A DNA stretch of 64,000 bases, from the NCBI RefSeq assembly GCF_003264855.1, contig NZ_NFZS01000001.1, forward strand, positions 1,922,001 to 1,986,000. The letters are read 5' to 3'. A model generated the notes under the pieces. It saw only the letters and a list, made by a program, of their open reading frames with translations, ran no database searches and was not told where the DNA came from. Source of the DNA: Dyella jiangningensis (GTDB lineage Bacteria; Pseudomonadota; Gammaproteobacteria; Xanthomonadales; Rhodanobacteraceae). Each line of letters opens with the position of its first letter. The stretch's first letter is position 1. Below are positions 59,448 through 64,000 of this stretch, in pieces. Position numbers and translations under genes: made by a program.

Positions 59448-60629
59448 TCAGGGCGAGGAATAGTCGACCACGTCCGCGCGGCTCATCGCCGCGGATTGGA
59501 GGATGTCGCCGAGGCGCTGGATGTTCTCGTCCCAGCGGAACCGGCTGGCGTGGGCGGCAATGCGCTGCGCATCCCACGATTCGGCCAGCGCCGCGATCAG
59601 CGCGCCACGCAGCGCGATGCGATCACGCGCGGGCACCAGCACGCCGGCGTGGTTGGGCAACACTTCGGGAATGCCGCCCACGCGCGTGGCGACGACCGGC
59701 GTGCCGCAGGCCATCGCTTCCAGCACCACGTTGGGAACGCCCTCGTTGTGGCTCGGCAGGCACAGCAGGTCCGCGGCGCGGAACCAGTCGCCCAGGGCGA
59801 AATGCTCGATCGCACCGACCAGCCGCACGCGGTCGGCACAGCCCAGCGCGGCGGCGCGCTGGAGCAGGGCGTCCTTGCATGGTCCCGTGCCGATGAACAG
59901 CAGGCGCGTGTCCGGATGCGTGGTCAGCACATGAGGGAAGGTTTCGAGCAGGTCGAGGCAGCCCTTGCTGTCCTTGAGATTGCCCACGTACAGCAGCAGG
60001 CGTTCGTGCGGCGAAAGCTTGAGCCGCTCGCGCGCCTCGCGCCGTGGGCCGGGCGAAAACAGATTGGGTTCGACGCCGTTGTAGATCACGTGCACGCGCG
60101 AGGGCTCCACGCCCAGCGCCACGGCCTTGTCGGCCAGCGCCTGGCTCACCGCCACGACGGCCTGCGCACCCTGCAGGGCATAGCGGATCTGCGGGCGCAA
60201 CAGCGTCTGCTCCGCCTTCACGTTGAGGTCGGTGCCATGCACCTTCACCACATAGGGAATGCCCAGCCGCCGCGCCAGCCAGCTCGCCGCGGCAGCGTCG
60301 GGATAACCCCAGCTCACCAGCATGCAGTCGTAGTTTCCCTGGCGCAGCCGGCGCAGCTTCTGGGCAAGCAGGGATGCCAGCCAGCAGAACGCGTGCAGCG
60401 AGCGGCCGATGATCGGTGGATAGAAGAACACGAAATGGTCGGTATGCAGGCTCGTGAACGGCATCGGCGAGGGCTTTCGGCTGAAGCGCTCGCGAAAATC
60501 CACCGCGGTGAGTACATCCACCTCGTGCTGTTTGGCCAGGCGTTCGAACTGCTGGCGATTGAACGGACTGCGCAGTGGATCCCATGGCGAGGGAAACAGG
60601 TTGGTCAGCACCAGCAGCTTCAAGCGCAT
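59448..60629 (-). CDS. glycosyltransferase family 4
   Basis: This 393-residue GT-B retaining transferase has LKLLVLTNLFPSPWDPLRSPFNRQQFERLA at the acceptor side, GIPYVVKVHGTDLNV, LLLYVGNLKDSKGCLDLLE at the second domain, and the EGVPNVVLEAMACGTPVVATRVGGIPE EX7E motif. Its ATG at 60629 overlaps the stop of the upstream gene; the longer start (60659) is less likely. It ends 9 bases before the fusion gene's end on the other strand (convergent). Confidence 0.92.
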   Translation of the reverse strand: MRLKLLVLTNLFPSPWDPLRSPFNRQQFERLAKQHEVDVLTAVDFRERFSRKPSPMPFTSLHTDHFVFFYPPIIGRSLHAFCWLASLLAQKLRRLRQGNYDCMLVSWGYPDAAAASWLARRLGIPYVVKVHGTDLNVKAEQTLLRPQIRYALQGAQAVVAVSQALADKAVALGVEPSRVHVIYNGVEPNLFSPGPRREARERLKLSPHERLLLYVGNLKDSKGCLDLLETFPHVLTTHPDTRLLFIGTGPCKDALLQRAAALGCADRVRLVGAIEHFALGDWFRAADLLCLPSHNEGVPNVVLEAMACGTPVVATRVGGIPEVLPNHAGVLVPARDRIALRGALIAALAESWDAQRIAAHASRFRWDENIQRLGDILQSAAMSRADVVDYSSP

Positions 60630-61741
60630 GCGTGTTGCTCCGTGTCCTGGTAGAGGCATTGGTAACGACGTGCCATGGCTTCCAGCGAGCCATGGTTCTC
60701 GACCCAGTGCCGCGCGGCGCGGCCATAGGCGCTGGCGCGCTGCGGATCGTGCAGCAGCGCGAGCATGCCGTCGGCCAGTGCATCGGGGTTGCCGGCGGCA
60801 ACCAGCAGGCCGGTGTGCCCGCTGCGGACGATCTCGCTGTTGCCGCCGACGTCGGTGGCGATGATGGGAAGCGCCACGGCGCAGGCTTCCAGCAGCGCCA
60901 TGGAATAGCCCTCGCTCACCGAGGAAAGCACGAACAGGTCCAGCCCGCGCAGCAGTTCGCGCACATCGCTGCGGTCGCCCAGGAAATGCACGGCGTCACG
61001 CACGCCTTCGTAGCGCGCGCAGTGCTCCAGGTCCTCGCGCAGTTCGCCGTCGCCGATCACTACCAGTGCCGCCTCCGGATGTTGCGCATGCACCTGGCGG
61101 AAGGCGCGGATGAGCCCGGCCTGGTCCTTGGTCCAGTTGAGCCGACCGACGTTGCCGACCAGCATGGCGTGTTCGGGCAAGCCGAGCAGCGCGAGCAGGC
61201 GTTCGCGCATGTCCATCGAGGCGGGCGAGAAACGATCCACCGCGATGCCGTTGGGCACCACGCGGGTGATCGATGGCGGCAGCATGCCTTTCTCCACGCC
61301 GCTGCGCTTTGCCGCCTCGCACACGGTGACCACCATGTCGGTGCGCGTCAGCGCGCGGCGATACAGCCATTCCTTGCGGCCGGTGCGCGATCCCGCACCC
61401 ATGCCATGGCGGGTGTTGAGCACGCGCAGCAGGTCCAGCCCGCAGGCGGCGAGCACGGTCTGGTAGTGCGCCACGGCGTTGTGGGTATGCAGGATGTCGG
61501 TATCGTGCCGGTCGATCGCGCGGCGCGCGCGGGCCAGGGCGCGCAGGTCAAGGCCAGGCCCCTTGTGGCAGGCCACCACGGGGATGCCGACGGCATCGAG
61601 TTCATGCGCCAGCACACCCGCCTCGAACAGGCACACCACCTGGCAGCGATGCCCCTGGCGCTGCTGCAGCTTCACCAGGTCGAGGACCATGCGTTCCATG
61701 CCGCCCCGGTTGAGGTTCTCGACCACGTGGGTGATGTTCAT
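60620..61741 (-). CDS. glycosyltransferase family 4 (EPS/exosortase-associated type)
   Basis: This 373-residue GT-B enzyme has NITHVVENLNRGGMERMVLDLV, a start typical of the EpsH-associated sugar transferases (TIGR03088-like). The second domain contains VGNVGRLNWTKDQAGLIRAF and the EX7E motif EGYSMALLEACAVALPIIATDVGGNSE. A TTG in frame at 61744 is possible, but the ATG at 61741 overlaps the upstream stop (TGATG). Likely adds one sugar of the repeat unit. Confidence 0.92.
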   Translation of the reverse strand: MNITHVVENLNRGGMERMVLDLVKLQQRQGHRCQVVCLFEAGVLAHELDAVGIPVVACHKGPGLDLRALARARRAIDRHDTDILHTHNAVAHYQTVLAACGLDLLRVLNTRHGMGAGSRTGRKEWLYRRALTRTDMVVTVCEAAKRSGVEKGMLPPSITRVVPNGIAVDRFSPASMDMRERLLALLGLPEHAMLVGNVGRLNWTKDQAGLIRAFRQVHAQHPEAALVVIGDGELREDLEHCARYEGVRDAVHFLGDRSDVRELLRGLDLFVLSSVSEGYSMALLEACAVALPIIATDVGGNSEIVRSGHTGLLVAAGNPDALADGMLALLHDPQRASAYGRAARHWVENHGSLEAMARRYQCLYQDTEQHACA

Positions 61742-63099
61742 CAAGCCAGTTCCGACAGCGTGACGCGGCGCTTGCCGCTTCGGGTGAGGGGGATGTCATC
61801 GACGAAGCGGCAGTCCAGCGTCACCTGGTGGCCGAGTACTTTCGTGGTCTCGCGATGGATGTAGGCCAGCGATTCGTCGTCGAAGCCCTCGCTGCGCACG
61901 ATGGACAGTTCCAGGCGGTCGAGTTGCCGCTGCACCAGCTGGAAACGCGAAAGGCCGCGCACGTCCTTGAGCATGTGCGGGAAGAATTCGCCCGGCAGGA
62001 TGCGTCCGTCCGGCGTGCGGATCGCGTCGAGCACGCGGCCTTCGATGCGATCCAGCAGCGGCAGCCCGCGGCCGCAAGGGCAGCTGTGTTCCGAGGAGGT
62101 GCTGGCCAGGTCGCCGTTGACGTAGCGCACGAACGGCATGCCGTAGTTGGAAAGATCCGTGATCGCCACTTCGCCGATGCCGCGGCGGACAGGCACGCCA
62201 TCCTCTCCCAGCAGTTCCACCACGAGATGGTCGGCGTTCACGTGCAGCCGATGGTGGTGATCGCACTCCGAAGCGATCAGCATGAACTCGCGGCAACCGT
62301 AGGTGTTGTAGACGGGGCAGCCGAACGCCTGGCTGATCGCCTCGCGCTGGAACGGATGCAGCGCTTCCGCCGCGCCGATCACCGACTCCGGACGATGCAC
62401 GCGCCGGCCCGTCGCCACCATCCACTGCGCAAGCTGCGCCAGCGGGCTGACATAGCCGACGATGATGTCAGGCCGGTAACGGTCGATCGCATCGGCATAG
62501 CTGGCGAGATTGGACTCGGTCATCTCGAAGCTGTTGAGCACGCGCCGCGCGAACATCGCGTTGTACAGGCGATCCTTCAGTTGGTGCGCATGCCCCGGGG
62601 TGCCCACGTTGCCGGCCCACAGGTAGAGCGTGCGCCGCCCCGGCCGTGAGCCGGCCCAGCCGTAGCCGCGCCACATGACGGCGATGCGGCGGTCGTAGCT
62701 TTCGCGCGTATAGCCCAGTTCCAGCGGTTCGCCGGTCGAGCCGCCGGTGCGCTTGAACAGCAGGCGGCCGCGCCATGACGAGGCCTGCAGGTCCTGGAAG
62801 TTCTCGCGGATGTCGGCCTTGGTCAGCGTAGGCAGGCGGGCATAGTCGTCGAGGTCCCGGATGTCGTCCGGCGTGATGCCCAGTTCGCGCCAGCGACGGC
62901 GGTAGTAGGGCACGTCGCGGTAGCAATGTTCCAGCAGCGCCTTCAGCCGGCGGAACTGCAGCTCCGCGATGGCGCCGGGCGACAACCACTGGTCGCCCTC
63001 GTACTTCGCCAGCCACGACAGCGTGTCCCTGCGACGCAGGCCGCTTTCGTAGGCGGGATAAAGCACGTGGCGAAAAGCCTGTTCGTACCAGCCACTCAT
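61741..63099 (-). CDS. CapK/PaaK-like adenylate-forming enzyme
   Basis: This 452-residue protein of the phenylacetate-CoA ligase/CapK group has KRTGGSTGEPLELGYT as the AMP-binding P-loop, YNTYGCREFM (motif 5) and DIPLTRSGKRR with the C-terminal lysine. A zinc-like Cys pair occurs in HSCPCGRG. These enzymes sit in capsule and EPS loci and probably activate an acid for attachment to a sugar. The neighbouring hydrolase-fold proteins may handle the same acyl group. Its stop overlaps the next gene's start. Confidence 0.88.
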   Translation of the reverse strand: MSGWYEQAFRHVLYPAYESGLRRRDTLSWLAKYEGDQWLSPGAIAELQFRRLKALLEHCYRDVPYYRRRWRELGITPDDIRDLDDYARLPTLTKADIRENFQDLQASSWRGRLLFKRTGGSTGEPLELGYTRESYDRRIAVMWRGYGWAGSRPGRRTLYLWAGNVGTPGHAHQLKDRLYNAMFARRVLNSFEMTESNLASYADAIDRYRPDIIVGYVSPLAQLAQWMVATGRRVHRPESVIGAAEALHPFQREAISQAFGCPVYNTYGCREFMLIASECDHHHRLHVNADHLVVELLGEDGVPVRRGIGEVAITDLSNYGMPFVRYVNGDLASTSSEHSCPCGRGLPLLDRIEGRVLDAIRTPDGRILPGEFFPHMLKDVRGLSRFQLVQRQLDRLELSIVRSEGFDDESLAYIHRETTKVLGHQVTLDCRFVDDIPLTRSGKRRVTLSELA

Positions 63100-63157
63100 G
63101 ACACGTACTCCCTGTGACGAGCGCGCATGCCGCGCTTCATTGGTGAACGACGTCCTG

Positions 63158-64000
63158 TCATCCCGACGTCCTCAGCAAGACAGCCACCAGCACGAACAGG
63201 CCGGCAATGCTGCCGATGGCGGCCGGAATCCAGCGCCCGCCGCTTTCGGACATGGCGAGCGTGGGCAGGCCGTCGACCCGCTGGCGCGCACCGACATAGA
63301 AGCCGGTAACGATGGCCAGCACGAAATACAGCACGATCATGTAGCTGCGGCTCAGGAAGAACGCGCACATGAACATGCCGCAGAGCGAAAGCAGCAGGGT
63401 GAGCGCGAGCGGACGTTCGTCCTGCCAGCGGGCGTAGCGTTCCGGTTCGGCCACCGCATCGACCTTGAAGCGAAGCACCGCGGCGACCATCCAGAAGCTG
63501 TAGCCGATGATGGCCAGCCACAGCAGGTAGCCGATGAAACCCGTCTCGGCCAGCACCAGCACGAACGAGTTGTGCGCGGTGAGATGGTTGTAGTCGGTGA
63601 AGTTGCCCGGCCCCACGCCCAGCAGCGGATGCGAGGTGAACATGTGCAGGCCTTCGTACCATGCATCGACGCGCCCACTGGCCGATTCTTCGCCGGCGTC
63701 GAGCTCCTGCATGCGCGAGGACAGCATCTTCATCACGGTGAGGCCGGCGACGCCGAGGATGCCCGCCACCACCAGGCCACGCCGGTACCAGACATAGGCG
63801 CCGACCACGAGCAGCACGCCGAGCATCGCGCCACGCGAATTGGTGAGGTAGACGCCATAAAGCAGCATGCCGATGCAAGCCAGCCAGAACAGCTTGCCCA
63901 GCGCACGGGCGCGGGTGAGCAGCAGGCACGCCATGGGGAACACCGACACGAACAGCATGCCGAGGTCGTTCGGATCGTTGAAGATGCCGACGTACTGGAT
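63158..64000 (-). CDS. O-antigen ligase/polymerase family protein, partial
   Basis: This minus-strand frame is open to the right window edge, so the N-terminal part is missing. The visible 280 residues start inside IQYVGIFNDPNDLGMLF, a typical O-antigen ligase/Wzy motif, and continue with several TM helices. LLGVGPGNFTDYNHLTAHNSFVLVLAETGFIGYLLWL is the periplasmic WaaL/Wzy signature. It would polymerise or ligate the repeat unit in the periplasm. It is 58 bases from the CapK-like gene on the same strand. Confidence 0.9.
   Translation of the reverse strand: MQYVGIFNDPNDLGMLFVSVFPMACLLLTRARALGKLFWLACIGMLLYGVYLTNSRGAMLGVLLVVGAYVWYRRGLVVAGILGVAGLTVMKMLSSRMQELDAGEESASGRVDAWYEGLHMFTSHPLLGVGPGNFTDYNHLTAHNSFVLVLAETGFIGYLLWLAIIGYSFWMVAAVLRFKVDAVAEPERYARWQDERPLALTLLLSLCGMFMCAFFLSRSYMIVLYFVLAIVTGFYVGARQRVDGLPTLAMSESGGRWIPAAIGSIAGLFVLVAVLLRTSG

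Overview
The window looks like a chromosomal piece of a GC-rich gammaproteobacterium of the Xanthomonadales, most probably Rhodanobacteraceae (Dyella, Luteibacter or Rhodanobacter type). This is inferred from a C-terminal fragment of a high-potential iron-sulfur protein, the gene order pyrG-kdsA-eno-ftsB-ispD-ispF-truD-surE-pcm-nlpD, the yhbY/rlmE-ftsH arrangement, and GTAG-headed REP-like repeats between genes. No plasmid, phage or insertion-sequence gene was seen.

Layout. 0-10.5 kb is mostly minus-strand housekeeping: two tandem APC permeases, a Nudix hydrolase (plus), 3-hydroxyanthranilate dioxygenase, a Cds1-like PLP enzyme, parE and a 600-residue aminopeptidase P. 10.7-14.8 kb is the plus-strand cyoABCD operon for a bo3-type quinol oxidase, with a one-base frameshift in cyoB. 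15.0-21.6 kb is a tightly overlapping seven-gene glycan-modification operon (two GT2 transferases, FAD oxidoreductase, atypical SDR, TIM-barrel isomerase, SMR-like carrier, multi-pass GtrII-like protein). It is visibly more AT-rich than its neighbours and resembles an enlarged gtrABC module. After a GAAGGGC tandem repeat, 21.8-34.7 kb is core metabolism, isoprenoid, RNA and envelope genes, with eno frameshifted near its 3' end. 35-38.1 kb holds yhbY, rlmE and ftsH. 38.5-39.1 kb is a five-tRNA cluster (Arg-Pro-Arg-His-Lys) with its own promoter and terminator, followed by a poxvirus-type topoisomerase IB and an SDR.

41.7-64 kb is a large exopolysaccharide locus: export lipoprotein, chain-length determinant, a BY-kinase-like ATPase with a degenerate P-loop, an outer-membrane barrel, two alpha/beta-hydrolase-fold proteins without the usual Ser nucleophile, galE, a glycan-lyase-like secreted protein, a flippase, glycosyltransferases, a methyltransferase, two deacetylase-fold proteins, a Gfo/Idh/MocA-epimerase fusion, a CapK-like adenylate-forming enzyme and an O-antigen-ligase/polymerase running off the right edge. 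The gene set resembles exosortase-A-associated EPS loci, but no exosortase is in the window. Together these genes would build, modify, flip, polymerise and export a polysaccharide by a Wzx/Wzy-type route.

The two frameshifts fall in highly conserved genes and are each a single-base indel, so sequence error must be excluded before either is called a real mutation.
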